Assembly: GCF_012910705.2 (NCBI RefSeq)
Contig: NZ_WTVG02000035.1
Span: 62,001-126,000 of the forward strand
Direction: 5' to 3'
DNA: 64,000 nucleotides
Source of the DNA: Aromatoleum anaerobium
Lineage (GTDB): Bacteria; Pseudomonadota; Gammaproteobacteria; Burkholderiales; Rhodocyclaceae
How positions within the stretch are numbered: the first letter of the stretch is position 1; each line of letters starts with the position of its first letter. The notes beneath the pieces are model-generated. The model saw only the letters and a program-made list of their open reading frames with translations. It did not search any database and was not told the DNA's origin. Both the position numbers and the translations under genes were made by a program. This document shows positions 17,433 through 26,948 of the stretch, one piece after another.

Positions 17433-19097
17433 ATGACCCACCCGCTGTTCGAAAAACACCGCGCCACGCTCGACGCAGCCGTCCAGGCAATCCGCACCCG
17501 CGGCTTCTGGACGCCGTATCCCGAGATGCCCAGCCCGAAGGTCTATGGCGAGACCGCCAATGAAGACGGCAAGCGCGCGGTCGAAGCCTGCTTCGGCCAG
17601 GACTTTCCGCTCGACCAGGCGGGCGAAACCGGCCGGCACGCTCCGGAACGCTCGCCGTACGGCATCGATCTCGGCGTGCGCTATCCGGTGTGCTCCCCAT
17701 CGGCACTCGTCGAGGCGGCGCAGGCCGCGCAGGATGGCTGGCAGCGGCTCGGGGCGGAAGGGCGCGTCGGCGTCTGCCTCGAGATCCTCGACCGCCTGAA
17801 CAAGCGCAGCTTCGAGATTGCGCACGCGGTGATGCTGACGACCGGCCAGGGATGGATGATGGCTTTCCAGGCCGGCGGCCCGCACGCCCAGGACCGCGGG
17901 CTCGAAGCGGTCGCCTATGCGTGGGACGAGATGAGCCGCATCCCCGCCGAAACGGTATGGGAAAAGCCGCAGGGCAAGAATCCGCCGCTGCGGATGAAAA
18001 AGCACTTCGAGGTCGTCGGCCGCGGCGTGGCGCTGGTGATCGGTTGCGGCACGTTCCCGACTTGGAACACCTATCCGGGACTCTTCGCCGCGCTGGCGAC
18101 CGGCAACCCGGTGATCGTCAAGCCGCACGAGCACGCGATCCTGCCGGCGGCGATCACCGTGCGCATCGCCCGCGAAGTGCTCGCCGAGCAGGGCCTGGAC
18201 CCGAACCTCGTCAGCCTCGCGGTCGTCACGAAGCGCGAGGACACGCAAGCGCTCGCGACTCACCCGGCGGTCAAATCCATCGACTTCACCGGCGGCAACC
18301 TGTTCGGCCAGTGGCTGATCGACAACGCCCGGCAGGCGCAGGTGTATGCCGAGCTCGCCGGCGTCAATAACGTCGTCGTCGAGTCGACCGATGCATACAA
18401 GGCGATGCTGCGCAACCTCGCGTTCACGCTGTGCCTGTATTCCGGCCAGATGTGCACGACGACGCAGGCGATCCTGGTGCCGGCCGGCGGCATCGACACC
18501 GACCAGGGGCACAAGAGCTTCGACGAGTTCGCCGCCGACCTCGCCGCCGCGATCGACAAGACGCTCGCCGACCCGGCGGTCGCGACCGCGGTGCTCGGAG
18601 CGATCCAGTCCGCGGACACGCTGCGCCGCATCGACGAAGCCGGCGAGTACGGCAAAGTGGCGCTCGCGTCGCGCAAACTCGAACACCCCGAGTTCCCGAA
18701 CGCGGAAGTGCGCACGCCGGTGCTGCTCACTTGCGACGCAAGCAACGAGAAAAGCTACATGACCGAGCGTTTCGGCCCGATCTCGTTCGTCGTCCGCGTC
18801 GCCGATGCCGACGCCGCGGTAGCGCTGTCCGAGCGCATCGTGCGCGAGCACGGCGCGCTGACGGTCGGCGTGTACTCGACGAAGCCGCAGGTGCTCGATG
18901 CGATGACCGCGGCGACGATGCATGCCGGGGCGGCGCTGTCGATCAACCTGACCGGTGCCGTGTTCGTCAATCAGTCGGCGGCGTTCTCCGACTATCATGG
19001 AGTCGGCATGAACCCGGCGGCCAATGCGAGCTACGCCGACAGCGCCTTCGTCGCAAACCGCTTCCGCGTCGTGCAGCGGCGCTATCACGTCGAATGA
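17433..19097 (+). CDS. paaN: Ring-opening pathway aldehyde dehydrogenase PaaN (PaaZ-like, no MaoC domain)
   Basis: Oxidises the semialdehyde formed after oxepin-CoA ring opening (family role). The 554 residues are an aldehyde-dehydrogenase fold with [25 protein letters not shown], and the catalytic-cysteine segment [13 protein letters not shown] (about residue 350). The fused PaaZ of E. coli is about 680 residues with a C-terminal MaoC hydratase; that domain is absent here, so ring hydrolysis needs a separate hydratase. GAGGAGAG precedes ATG 17433. It is divergent from paaG and shares its control region. Confidence 0.87.
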   Translation: MTHPLFEKHRATLDAAVQAIRTRGFWTPYPEMPSPKVYGETANEDGKRAVEACFGQDFPLDQAGETGRHAPERSPYGIDLGVRYPVCSPSALVEAAQAAQDGWQRLGAEGRVGVCLEILDRLNKRSFEIAHAVMLTTGQGWMMAFQAGGPHAQDRGLEAVAYAWDEMSRIPAETVWEKPQGKNPPLRMKKHFEVVGRGVALVIGCGTFPTWNTYPGLFAALATGNPVIVKPHEHAILPAAITVRIAREVLAEQGLDPNLVSLAVVTKREDTQALATHPAVKSIDFTGGNLFGQWLIDNARQAQVYAELAGVNNVVVESTDAYKAMLRNLAFTLCLYSGQMCTTTQAILVPAGGIDTDQGHKSFDEFAADLAAAIDKTLADPAVATAVLGAIQSADTLRRIDEAGEYGKVALASRKLEHPEFPNAEVRTPVLLTCDASNEKSYMTERFGPISFVVRVADADAAVALSERIVREHGALTVGVYSTKPQVLDAMTAATMHAGAALSINLTGAVFVNQSAAFSDYHGVGMNPAANASYADSAFVANRFRVVQRRYHVE

Positions 19098-19114
19098 GGT
19101 AACGCCTCTCGCCG

Positions 19115-19146
19115 TGCAAACGGGGCGCTGCGGCGCCCCGTTTGCA
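19115..19146 (+). terminator. Strong hairpin after paaN
   Basis: A 14-bp perfect stem (TGCAAACGGGGCGC pairing with GCGCCCCGTTTGCA) with loop TGCG begins 18 bases after the paaN stop. There is no long T-run, so it may terminate, stabilise the upstream transcript, or only attenuate read-through into paaY. Confidence 0.6.
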
Positions 19147-19233
19147 TCGCCGGCTGTGCGCCCACCGCACGCCGCGCTCTGGGCGCCACCCTCCGGCGCT
19201 CTTGTCCCTTTTCGAATCCGGGAGACTCAAACG

Positions 19234-19842
19234 ATGCCCTGCTACGAAATCGACGGCCTGCGTCCGGTCGTCCACCCGAGCGCCTTCGTCCACCCCGACG
19301 CGGTGCTGATCGGTGACGTCATCGTCGGCGCGCGCTGCTACGTCGCGCCGCTCGCGAGCCTGCGGGGCGACTTCGGCCGCATCATTCTCGAAGCGGGGTC
19401 GAACCTGCAGGACAACTGCGTGATGCACGGCTTTCCGAACCTCGACACGATCGTCGAGGAGGATGGCCATATCGGCCACGCGGCGGTGCTGCACGGCTGC
19501 CGCATCGGCCGCAACGCGCTCGTCGGCATGAACGCGGTGGTGATGGACAACGCGATCGTCGGCGACTCGGCGGTCATCGCCGCCTGCGCCTTCGTCAAGG
19601 CCGACATGGTCGTCCCGCCACGCATGCTCGCCGCGGGCGTCCCGGCAAAGGTGGTCCGTGAACTCACCGCGCAGGAAATGGAATGGAAAGTCGACGGCAC
19701 GCGCTGCTACCACGAACTCACCGTGCGCAGCCTCGCGACGCTGAAACCGTGCGTGCCGCTGGCCGAGCCCGAAGCGAACCGCCCGAAATTCGACCTGCCG
19801 CCAGGCATCGTGCCGCTCGTCGATCTGAAGCGGGGCAAGTGA
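19234..19842 (+). CDS. paaY: Gamma-carbonic-anhydrase-like hexapeptide protein PaaY
   Basis: Left-handed beta-helix protein of the phenylacetate cluster, described in the family as a thioesterase that rescues blocked CoA intermediates. The 202 residues contain hexapeptide-type strands ([20 protein letters not shown] and [19 protein letters not shown]) and metal-site histidines in [20 protein letters not shown]. The start is ATG 19234. It lies on the paaN side and is followed 6 bases later by a cupin gene. Confidence 0.9.
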   Translation: MPCYEIDGLRPVVHPSAFVHPDAVLIGDVIVGARCYVAPLASLRGDFGRIILEAGSNLQDNCVMHGFPNLDTIVEEDGHIGHAAVLHGCRIGRNALVGMNAVVMDNAIVGDSAVIAACAFVKADMVVPPRMLAAGVPAKVVRELTAQEMEWKVDGTRCYHELTVRSLATLKPCVPLAEPEANRPKFDLPPGIVPLVDLKRGK

Positions 19843-19848
19843 CGAGCC

Positions 19849-20184
19849 ATGCCCGACCACGGCAATCTGTTCGACTTGCCGCCGCCCGCACCCGGCGCGG
19901 AGATTTTCGCCACGCTGTTCGCCAATGCGCACCTGCGTATCGAGCGCATCGCGTCGAACGCGGCGACGAGCCCTGAAGGCTTCTGGTACGACCAGCCCGA
20001 CGACGAATGGGTGATGCTGGTCCGCGGCGAGGCAATGCTCGCGTTCGCCGACGGCCGGCAGTTGGTGATGGGTGCCGGCGACTGGGTGACGATTCCGGCA
20101 CATTGCCGTCACCGCGTTGTCTCGACCGGGCCTGACGCCGTGTGGCTCGCCGTGCATGCGGCGGGCGAACGCGGGAACTCTTGA
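19849..20184 (+). CDS. Small cupin-domain protein
   Basis: A 111-residue single-domain cupin. The first cupin motif region is the segment around WYDQPDDEWVMLVRGEAML and the second is GDWVTIPAHCRHRV, with histidines that could hold a metal. Proteins of this kind sit in many clusters without a fixed role. It is 6 bases from paaY, so it is cotranscribed. The substrate is unknown, and it may be a generic metal-binding or sensor protein. Confidence 0.8.
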   Translation: MPDHGNLFDLPPPAPGAEIFATLFANAHLRIERIASNAATSPEGFWYDQPDDEWVMLVRGEAMLAFADGRQLVMGAGDWVTIPAHCRHRVVSTGPDAVWLAVHAAGERGNS

Positions 20185-20213
20185 AGGGGCGCTGCGGCAG
20201 GCGAAATGCAAAA

Positions 20214-20251
20214 GCAAAACGGCGACGACCTTCCGGTCGTCGCCGTTTTGC
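20214..20251. terminator. Bidirectional terminator between the cupin gene and the actP remnant
   Basis: A 17-bp perfect stem (left arm 20214-20230, right arm 20235-20251) with a TTCC loop. A-rich bases precede and T-rich bases follow, and the arms end in CAAAAC and GTTTTG. It lies between converging genes and can stop transcription from both sides. Confidence 0.8.
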
Positions 20252-20301
20252 CGTTCACCGCCGCCGTCACCGTGACGGACGACGGCTTGTGCGGACCAGG
20301 C

Positions 20302-20553
20302 TCAGTGGCCCGAGGCGCCGGCCGCGCCGATACCCGTCTCGGAGCGCACCTTCTGCGCGATGTAACCGGCCCGGTCTTCCTTCGCACGCGCACTGTTGTC
20401 GAGGATCGAGAACAGCCAGATGCCGATGAAGCCCGCCGCCATCGAGAACAGCGCCGGCGAGGTGTAGGGGAACAGTGCCGAGCCCTTCGGATTGCCGAGC
20501 GTCACTTCCCACACCGACGGCGACACGACGGTCAGCGCGACGGCAGTGATCAG
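20302..20553 (-). pseudogene. actP: actP 3' fragment (C-terminus of cation/acetate symporter) cut off by an IS
   Basis: This codes for the last 82 residues of a solute:sodium symporter: the VSPSVWEVTLGNPKG loop, a hydrophobic helix SMAAGFIGIWLFSILD, and the tail ARAKEDRAGY ending at a stop at 20302. It is colinear with the 5' part beyond 22072. If the IS and one TCAG copy are removed, the frame is exactly restored to 572 residues. The fragment has no start or ribosome binding site of its own and is unlikely to be made. Confidence 0.9.
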
Positions 20554-22071
20554 AGTTTGTGAATCTTTCGTTCGCAGGACCGATTAGACGCGCGAGCGGG
20601 GTTAACGCCGTTTTGCTGGGCGCGATAGGGTTTTTGCATCGTTTGTGCTGCTATCGACGGTTCATTTGACGTTTTTCCCCATTTTTCGCCCCTTAAACCC
20701 CGATTCCGGGAACTGCGGACGCACCTGTCCCTACCCCGAGCAATTCCGGTGCGAGGCTGACCATGCGCATCAGGTTGTGCGCCAAAGCAAAGATCAGCAT
20801 CACACACTTGACCTTCGCCAGACCCCGCACCCGGAACTGCTGCAGGCCGCGGTTGCGGCTGTGCGCATTGACGCATTCGGCCGTTGCCGCTCGCCGCTTG
20901 TAAATGACCTTGGCCTCGTCCGTGCCCATCCGCTGCCGCCAGGCCGCCACCGCTTCGCTGTCGCCGGCCTTCGCCTGGTGCGGATCGACCGCCTTGTCCT
21001 TGGGTTGCGGCACCGGCCCATAAACGACGGTGCTCCGGCTCGCCTGCTCGATCTGCTCGTGCCCGACGTAGCCGCCATCGACCAGCCAAGCCTCCGGGGC
21101 CTGACCACAGCGCGCGGTGACCTGCTCGATCATCGGCACCATCTGCCCTTGGTCGCTGCCGACGGTGGCCACCTCGACCCCCACGATCACCAGCGAGTCG
21201 GCGTCGCTCGCCAGCTGCGGGTTGTACGCCGGCCGAAAGCCGCCGTCGCCCATCTTCATCACCGTCGCTTCGGCATCGGTCATCGACGCGCGCGCCTGGT
21301 CGGGGTTTTTGCCTTGCCGCTGCTTGATCGCTTCGATCTCGGGCAGCCGCGCCAGCGCTTTCTCAAGACGCGCTTCACGCTCTTTCGCCGCCCGTAGCCG
21401 GGCCGCTTCCCGCGCCCGTTCGGCCTGCGCCGGGTCCGCCTCCACCTCGGCTTTGAGCCGCGCCACGGCCGCGCGCGCCGCCTCCAGGTAGCCTTCGAGC
21501 TTCTCCTTGCGGCGAAACGAGCCCGCCCCGGCGCTGGCGCGCACCCGCATCCCGTCCTGCGCCACCTGTTTGAGCTTGACCACCCCGGCCGCCATCAGGC
21601 TGGCGATGCTCACACTCAACAACTCGTCCAGCCCTTCGCCCTGATCCTTGCGAAAGTCCGAAAGGGTGTGGTGATTGACCTGAACCCCGCCGCACAACCA
21701 GCGGTAGGCGTCATGCGATTCGAGCAGCCGTGACACCGCCCGCGCGCTGCCCACCCCGTCGAGCGTGGCGTACAACCACAGCGCCAGCAAAATCTCCGGC
21801 GCGATTGCCGAGCGGCCCACCCCGCCATCGACCGCACGAATCCCGGCGTAGAACCGTGACAGGTCCTGCCGCTCGACGTACGCCCACACCAGGCGCGCCC
21901 GATGCCCCTCCGGCAGCAGTGACTCCAGGTCACTTGCCCGAAACTCCATCTGCCCCCGGTTGGGCAGCAGCACCCGTGCTCGCATCTTCGTCATCGGCGC
22001 AAATCCAGACCTCGTAGCAAGACCTAATTATAACAACGGCATATAACTGGCCGGGGATTTTTCACAGCCTC
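20554..22071 (-). mobile_element. IS1182-type insertion sequence disrupting actP
   Basis: The element is about 1518 bp. It is flanked by TCAG direct repeats (20550-20553 and 22072-22075), the target duplication. Its ends are imperfect inverted repeats: AGTTTGTGAA on the left and AGGCTGTGAA read inward from the right. One transposase gene fills most of it. Boundaries are certain to about one base because removal restores the actP reading frame. Confidence 0.88.
20693..21994 (-). CDS. IS1182-family transposase
   Basis: DDE-type transposase of 433 residues. The N-terminal region resembles IS1182/IS5 group proteins (FRASDLESLLPEGHRARLVW, then EILLALWLYATLDGVGSARA). The catalytic Asp regions are VAQDGMRVRAS and AWLVDGGYVGHEQI, and the final Glu is in RRAATAECVNAHSRNRGL. 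A basic, Arg/Ala-rich helical insertion lies near residues 185-225. The frame looks intact, so the element may still be mobile. Start ATG 21994. Confidence 0.9.
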   Translation of the reverse strand: MTKMRARVLLPNRGQMEFRASDLESLLPEGHRARLVWAYVERQDLSRFYAGIRAVDGGVGRSAIAPEILLALWLYATLDGVGSARAVSRLLESHDAYRWLCGGVQVNHHTLSDFRKDQGEGLDELLSVSIASLMAAGVVKLKQVAQDGMRVRASAGAGSFRRKEKLEGYLEAARAAVARLKAEVEADPAQAERAREAARLRAAKEREARLEKALARLPEIEAIKQRQGKNPDQARASMTDAEATVMKMGDGGFRPAYNPQLASDADSLVIVGVEVATVGSDQGQMVPMIEQVTARCGQAPEAWLVDGGYVGHEQIEQASRSTVVYGPVPQPKDKAVDPHQAKAGDSEAVAAWRQRMGTDEAKVIYKRRAATAECVNAHSRNRGLQQFRVRGLAKVKCVMLIFALAHNLMRMVSLAPELLGVGTGASAVPGIGV

Positions 22072-23542
22072 TCAGGCCGAGGAAACCCCCGATCGTCGCA
22101 CCGCGCGTCGTGCAGTCCTTCCACAGCACCGACATGAACAGCACCGGGAAGTTGGCCGAAGCGGCGATCGCGAAGGCCAGCGACACCATGAACGCGATGT
22201 TCTGCTTCTCGAACGCGATGCCGAGCACGACGGCGACAACGCCGAGGGCGATCGTTGTCATCCGCGACACGCGCAGTTCCGAGGCCGAGTCCGCATTGCC
22301 CTTCTTGAACACCGTCGCGTACAGGTCATGCGACACCGCCGAGGCGCCCGACAGCGTCAGGCCGGCCACGACCGCGAGAATCGTCGCGAACGCCACCGCC
22401 GAGATGAAGCCGAGGAAGACGTTGCCGCCGACCGCGTTGGCGAGGTGGATAGCGGCCATGTTGCTGCCGCCGATCAGGCCGCCCTTCGCATCGAGGAAGC
22501 CGGGGTTCGTCGACACCAGCACGATCGCGCCGAAGCCGATGATGAAGGTGAGGATGTAGAAGTAGCCGATCCAGGTCGTCGCCCAGAACACCGACTTGCG
22601 CGCCTGCTTCGCATCGGGCACGGTGAAGAAGCGCATCAGGATGTGCGGCAGGCCGGCGGTGCCGAACATCAGCGCCATGCCGAACGAGATCGCCGAGATC
22701 GGGTCCTTGATGAACGAGCCCGGTCCCATGATCGCCTGGCCGATGATGCTTGCCTCCTCGGGCGTCTTGCCGGCCGACAGCGCGAGCTGCGCCTTGACCT
22801 GCGTCGAGGCGGCGAACAGCGCTTCAGGCGAGAAGCCGTAGGACAGCAACACCATGAAGGCCATGAAGGACGCGCCGGCGAGCAGCAGGCAGGCCTTGAT
22901 GATCTGCACCCAGGTCGTCGCGGTCATGCCGCCGAACAGCACGTAGACCATCATCAGCGCGCCGACGATGACGACCGCTATCCAGTACTCGAGACCGAAC
23001 AGCAGCTTGATCAGCTGGCCGGCGCCGACCATCTGCGCGATCAGGTAGAACGCGACGACGACGAGCGTGCCCGACGCGGCAAACGCGCGGATCGGCGTCT
23101 GCTTGAAGCGGTACGCGGCGACGTCGGCGAACGTGAACTTGCCGAGGTTGCGCAGCCGCTCGGCCATCAGGAAGGTGATCACCGGCCAGCCGACCAGAAA
23201 GCCGATCGAGTAGATCAGGCCGTCGAAGCCGCTCGCCATCACCGCCGCGGAAATACCGAGGAAGGACGCCGCCGACATGTAGTCGCCGGCGATCGCCAGC
23301 CCGTTCTGGAAGCCGGTGATGCCGCCGCCGGCGGTATAGAAGTCGGCCGCCGATTTGGTCTTTGCCGCGGCCCATTTGGTGATGTACAGCGTGCCGAGGA
23401 CGAACGCGCCGAACATCGAGATCGCGGTCCAGTTGGTCGCCTGCTTCTCGGCCTGGCCGAGGTCGGCGCCGGCGGCGAGCGCCGCGGCCGACAGCAGCGC
23501 GAGGATCAGTCCTGCGCCGATATGCGTGAAACGGCCGCTCAT
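22072..23542 (-). pseudogene. actP: actP 5' part: cation/acetate symporter interrupted by an IS
   Basis: Solute:sodium symporter for acetate and short acids, interrupted after codon 490 of an original 572. A signal-like first helix ([15 protein letters not shown]) is followed by about 12 membrane segments and the family motifs [20 protein letters not shown] and [15 protein letters not shown]. Translation into the IS adds about a dozen foreign residues (RGCEKSPAS onward). Loss of the last helix and tail may or may not destroy transport. It overlaps yjcH by 4 bases (ATGA). Confidence 0.92.
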
Positions 23543-23847
23543 TTGCCGGTCTCCTTGATGATTTCCTGGGTCAGCGTGTCGAACTCGGAGTTCGCGCGGC
23601 GGACATAGATGCCGGTGATGATGATCGTGAACACGATCACGCCGAAACCGACCGGGATGCCGACGGTCATGACGCCTTCGCCGAGCCGCTGCGAAAACAC
23701 TTCTTTGTTGAACGCGATGATCGCGATGAAGCCGTAGTAGACGAACATCATCAAGGCGGTCAGCAGCCAGCCATACGACGAACGCGTCTTGACCAGCTGT
23801 TGGTACTTCGGATTGGCAATGACTCTTGCCACCATATCGTTCTGCAT
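23539..23847 (-). CDS. yjcH: DUF485 inner-membrane protein YjcH
   Basis: A 102-residue membrane protein almost always encoded just before actP. It has two hydrophobic helices (about residues 24-46 and 60-84) and a charged C-terminal tail. I start it at ATG 23847, preceded by GGAGGGAG; an in-frame GTG four codons upstream would overlap that site. Its partner ActP is broken here, so its present usefulness is doubtful. Confidence 0.9.
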   Translation of the reverse strand: MQNDMVARVIANPKYQQLVKTRSSYGWLLTALMMFVYYGFIAIIAFNKEVFSQRLGEGVMTVGIPVGFGVIVFTIIITGIYVRRANSEFDTLTQEIIKETGK

Positions 23848-24025
23848 GTCTCCCTCCACTCGTACGGTAGTCAGGCCGGATTTTCATCCGGACAGACGAA
23901 ACGTAGTCCCGGAGACTTACGCCCGGCTTACGCATCTCAAAAACTTGCTCTTATGTGCGTATAAAGACGGTTTTCGATTCGCCAGCGGGAGGCGAGCGTG
24001 GCGCAGGACGCGCTGCCCGGCACAA

Positions 24026-25636
24026 TCAGTTGACGCGCACAAGCTGGCGCGGGCCGGCCAGCGGCGATGCCGGCGAATGATCGGGCGCGACCAGCTGCAC
24101 CGGGCCGACGTCGGGCGCCGGAGGGAGTTCCCACAGTTCGCGGTAGGCTGCGCTGTAGTTCATCAGCTGCTCTTCCATGCGCGCGAGGCGATCGGCCGGG
24201 CGGGTCACCGTGACCGGGCCGATCGCCGAGTAGCCGAGTCCGGCGCGCTGGCCTTCGACGCGCAGCCCGATGAGGTCGAGCATCGTCGGCAGCATGTCGA
24301 AATGCGTGACCTGGTCGGTATTCTTCACGAGCTTCCTGTCGCCGCCGATCAGCAGGTTGAAGATCGTGCGGTGCGGGTTGCTGACCAGCTTGTCGTATGA
24401 CGTGTTGCCCATCGCGAGGTGGTCGCCCTGCACGACGATCGCGACGCGATCCATCCAGCCCTTCGCGGCGATATGCTCGATGAAGTCGGCGACCTGGCCG
24501 GCCGTGCATTCGACGATGCCGTCGAAATCGCTGCGTCCCTCGCGCGCGCAGCGCGACGACAGATGCCCGTAGGGATGATGGGTGTCGATCGTCAGCACCG
24601 TCAGGTTGAACGGCCGTTTCGCTTTCATCAGCACGCCGAGTTCCTCGCGCGCGCGGCGGAACAGATCATCGTCGTGCAGTCCCCAGCCGCTCATCGTCTC
24701 GGGTTTTTCGCCGAGGCCGACCCACTCTTCGCGGCCGAGCACTTTTGCGTAATGGTGATCGCGGAAGAAATTGCCGACCCCGCCGAAGACAAGGCTCGAG
24801 CCGTTCAGGAACACGTTCGTGTAGCCCGCCCCGGCGAGGATGTCGCCGAGGCAGTGCGCCCGGGGCAGAAAGCGGTCGATCTGCTCGCCCTGCGTGTTGC
24901 CACCGAACAGCGCCACCGACTTCAACGGCAACCCGCACTGCGTCGCGACGATTCCCGCGATGGTGAAATGGGCGCCGGGCATCTGGCGATAGTCGTCGAA
25001 CGCGATCGCCCGCGGCTTGTAGGCGTTCAGGCGCTGGAGCAGGTCGCGCCCGAACAGCGCCGGGTCCGAGTAAGTGTTCTCGAGGCTTTCGACGTAGATC
25101 AGGACCAGGCTTTTCGGTTTCTCCTTGCGCAGGCTGACGCGGCGCGGGTCGACATAGGATCCGGAAAAATAATCCTCGCCGAAATAGGTGCGGACATAGC
25201 TCGCAAGCGAGAAGCTGTCGATGAAGAACGCGCTCCCCGTGCCGAACACGACCAGCGGCAGGGCGTGCGGCAGCGCGCGCCGGAACGCTCCCTTCAACAG
25301 CTCGCCGACGTGCGCGCTGCGCCTGCGGATCGCGCCGAGCACCGGGCCGATCACCCGCATCGGCGCGGCTTCGCGATGCGCGCGGAGGTAGCGGACGTAC
25401 GTGTCGAGTGCCCACAGCACGAGCGCGAGGGCGACCGGCAGCGCAACGCCGCGCCACAGGAAGCGCACGAGCAGTTGCGGGTCGCTCGAGAGCAGGCCTT
25501 CGGTGCCGAGGTTCAGGTGATAGAGAACCTGGTCGATGCTGACCGACCCGAACTCGTCGGTCAGCCAGTCGGGGACGGCGTAGAGGAGGCAGCCTGCGAG
25601 GTAGGCGAGGGGTTTCAAGAGTGAGTGCAGACGCAT
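24026..25636 (-). CDS. Membrane-anchored sulfatase-fold transferase, OpgB/LtaS-like
   Basis: Probably a phosphoglycerol or phosphoethanolamine transferase acting in the periplasm on glucans or lipids. The 536 residues have several N-terminal hydrophobic segments (to about residue 160). A sulfatase domain follows, with VLIYVESLENTY (metal Glu), the nucleophile-Thr region HFTIAGIVATQCGLPL, DTHHPYGHLSS and VVQGDHLAM. The motif order matches OpgB-type enzymes. GGAGGG lies upstream of ATG 25636; an earlier in-frame GTG is less likely. It is monocistronic as far as I can see. Confidence 0.82.
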   Translation of the reverse strand: MRLHSLLKPLAYLAGCLLYAVPDWLTDEFGSVSIDQVLYHLNLGTEGLLSSDPQLLVRFLWRGVALPVALALVLWALDTYVRYLRAHREAAPMRVIGPVLGAIRRRSAHVGELLKGAFRRALPHALPLVVFGTGSAFFIDSFSLASYVRTYFGEDYFSGSYVDPRRVSLRKEKPKSLVLIYVESLENTYSDPALFGRDLLQRLNAYKPRAIAFDDYRQMPGAHFTIAGIVATQCGLPLKSVALFGGNTQGEQIDRFLPRAHCLGDILAGAGYTNVFLNGSSLVFGGVGNFFRDHHYAKVLGREEWVGLGEKPETMSGWGLHDDDLFRRAREELGVLMKAKRPFNLTVLTIDTHHPYGHLSSRCAREGRSDFDGIVECTAGQVADFIEHIAAKGWMDRVAIVVQGDHLAMGNTSYDKLVSNPHRTIFNLLIGGDRKLVKNTDQVTHFDMLPTMLDLIGLRVEGQRAGLGYSAIGPVTVTRPADRLARMEEQLMNYSAAYRELWELPPAPDVGPVQLVAPDHSPASPLAGPRQLVRVN

Positions 25637-25860
25637 GGCCAAGCCCTCCGGAGGCCGGCTTCCGGGCGCAAGCAGGGTCCGGAAGGTGCGCAATATTACC
25701 GTAATGTTGCAGCGACCACCGAACGACGCGGCGGAGGCGTCCGTTGAAGGACCGCCACCGGCATGACGAACGACACACGCCTGTCACAGCCAGCGACGAA
25801 TGCGGCGGCGGTGTGGCAAAGTAGCGTCTTGTCGCCTACCAGGCCCCGCGCCTTCACTAC

Positions 25861-26922
25861 ATGAGACCCGCCCGCGCGCTGATCGATCTCGACGCCCTGC
25901 GCCACAACTACAACCTTGCCCGCGGCCGTCACGGTGGCCGGGCCCTTGCCGTCGTCAAGGCGAACGCATACGGCCACGGCGCGGTGCAATGCGCGCGGGC
26001 GCTCGCCGCCGACGCCGACGGTTTCGCGGTCGCGTTCCTCGAAGAGGCGCTTGAACTGCGCGCCGCCGGCATCGACCAGCCGATCCTGCTGCTCGAAGGC
26101 GTGTTCGCCGCCGCCGAGCTCGACGAAGTGGTTCGCCACGACTTGTGGATCGTCGTCCATCATGCCGAGCAGCTGCGCATCATCGACCACGCGCGCCCGG
26201 CGCTGCCGCTCGAGGTATGGCTCAAGATGAACAGCGGCATGAACCGCGCCGGCTTCCTGTCGCACGAGCTGCGCCCGGCGTGGCAGCGCCTCAAGGACAG
26301 CGGCAAGGTCGGCGGCATCACGCTGATGACCCACTTCGCGCGCGCCGACGAACCGCACGTCCTCGCGACCACCGAGCAGCTCGCGGCATTCGACACTGCG
26401 ACGCGCGACTTGCCCGGTCCGCGCAGCCTCGCGAACTCCGGCGCGATCCTCGGCTGGCCGGCCACTCACCGCGACTGGTCGCGCCCAGGCATCCTGCTGT
26501 ACGGTGCCGACCCCATGCCCCACGAGCCGAACGGCCTGCGCCCGGTGATGACGCTCGAGAGCACGGTGATCGCGGTACGGGAGATCCCCGCAGGCGCGCC
26601 GCTCGGCTACGGCGGGCACTTTCACGCCGAGCGCGCGACCCGCGTCGGCCTCGTCGCGCTCGGCTACGCCGACGGCTATCCGCGCAGCGTGCCCAACGGC
26701 ACTCCGGTCGCCGTTGACGGCCTGCGCACGCGCCTGATCGGGTGCGTGTCGATGGACCTGCTGACCATCGATCTAACCGATCTCCCCGCTGTCGGCCTGG
26801 GCAGCCGCGTCGAGCTGTGGGGCGCGAACATTCCGGTGAACCGCATCGCCCAGGCCGCGAAGACGATTTCCTACGAACTCCTCTGCAACGTCAAGCGGGT
26901 ACGTTTCGAATATTCGGGCTGA
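25861..26922 (+). CDS. alr: Alanine racemase
   Basis: PLP enzyme interconverting L- and D-alanine for peptidoglycan. The 353 residues start with RALIDLDALRHNYNLAR. The PLP-lysine motif is AVVKANAYGHGAV (about residue 33), with KMNSGMNRAGF, the catalytic Tyr region PLGYGGHF and CVSMDLLTIDLTDL following. The start ATG 25861 is well placed for the family N-terminus, although no strong ribosome binding site is visible. Downstream is a lipoprotein gene 26 bases away on the same strand. Confidence 0.93.
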   Translation: MRPARALIDLDALRHNYNLARGRHGGRALAVVKANAYGHGAVQCARALAADADGFAVAFLEEALELRAAGIDQPILLLEGVFAAAELDEVVRHDLWIVVHHAEQLRIIDHARPALPLEVWLKMNSGMNRAGFLSHELRPAWQRLKDSGKVGGITLMTHFARADEPHVLATTEQLAAFDTATRDLPGPRSLANSGAILGWPATHRDWSRPGILLYGADPMPHEPNGLRPVMTLESTVIAVREIPAGAPLGYGGHFHAERATRVGLVALGYADGYPRSVPNGTPVAVDGLRTRLIGCVSMDLLTIDLTDLPAVGLGSRVELWGANIPVNRIAQAAKTISYELLCNVKRVRFEYSG

Positions 26923-26948
26923 GCGCACGGCCGGGAGCGGGAGGCTGC

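Noticed and set aside
24026-25636. Arylsulfatase
   Set aside because: N-terminal membrane helices and the HFTIAGIVATQCG nucleophile region fit OpgB/LtaS transferases, not secreted sulfatases.
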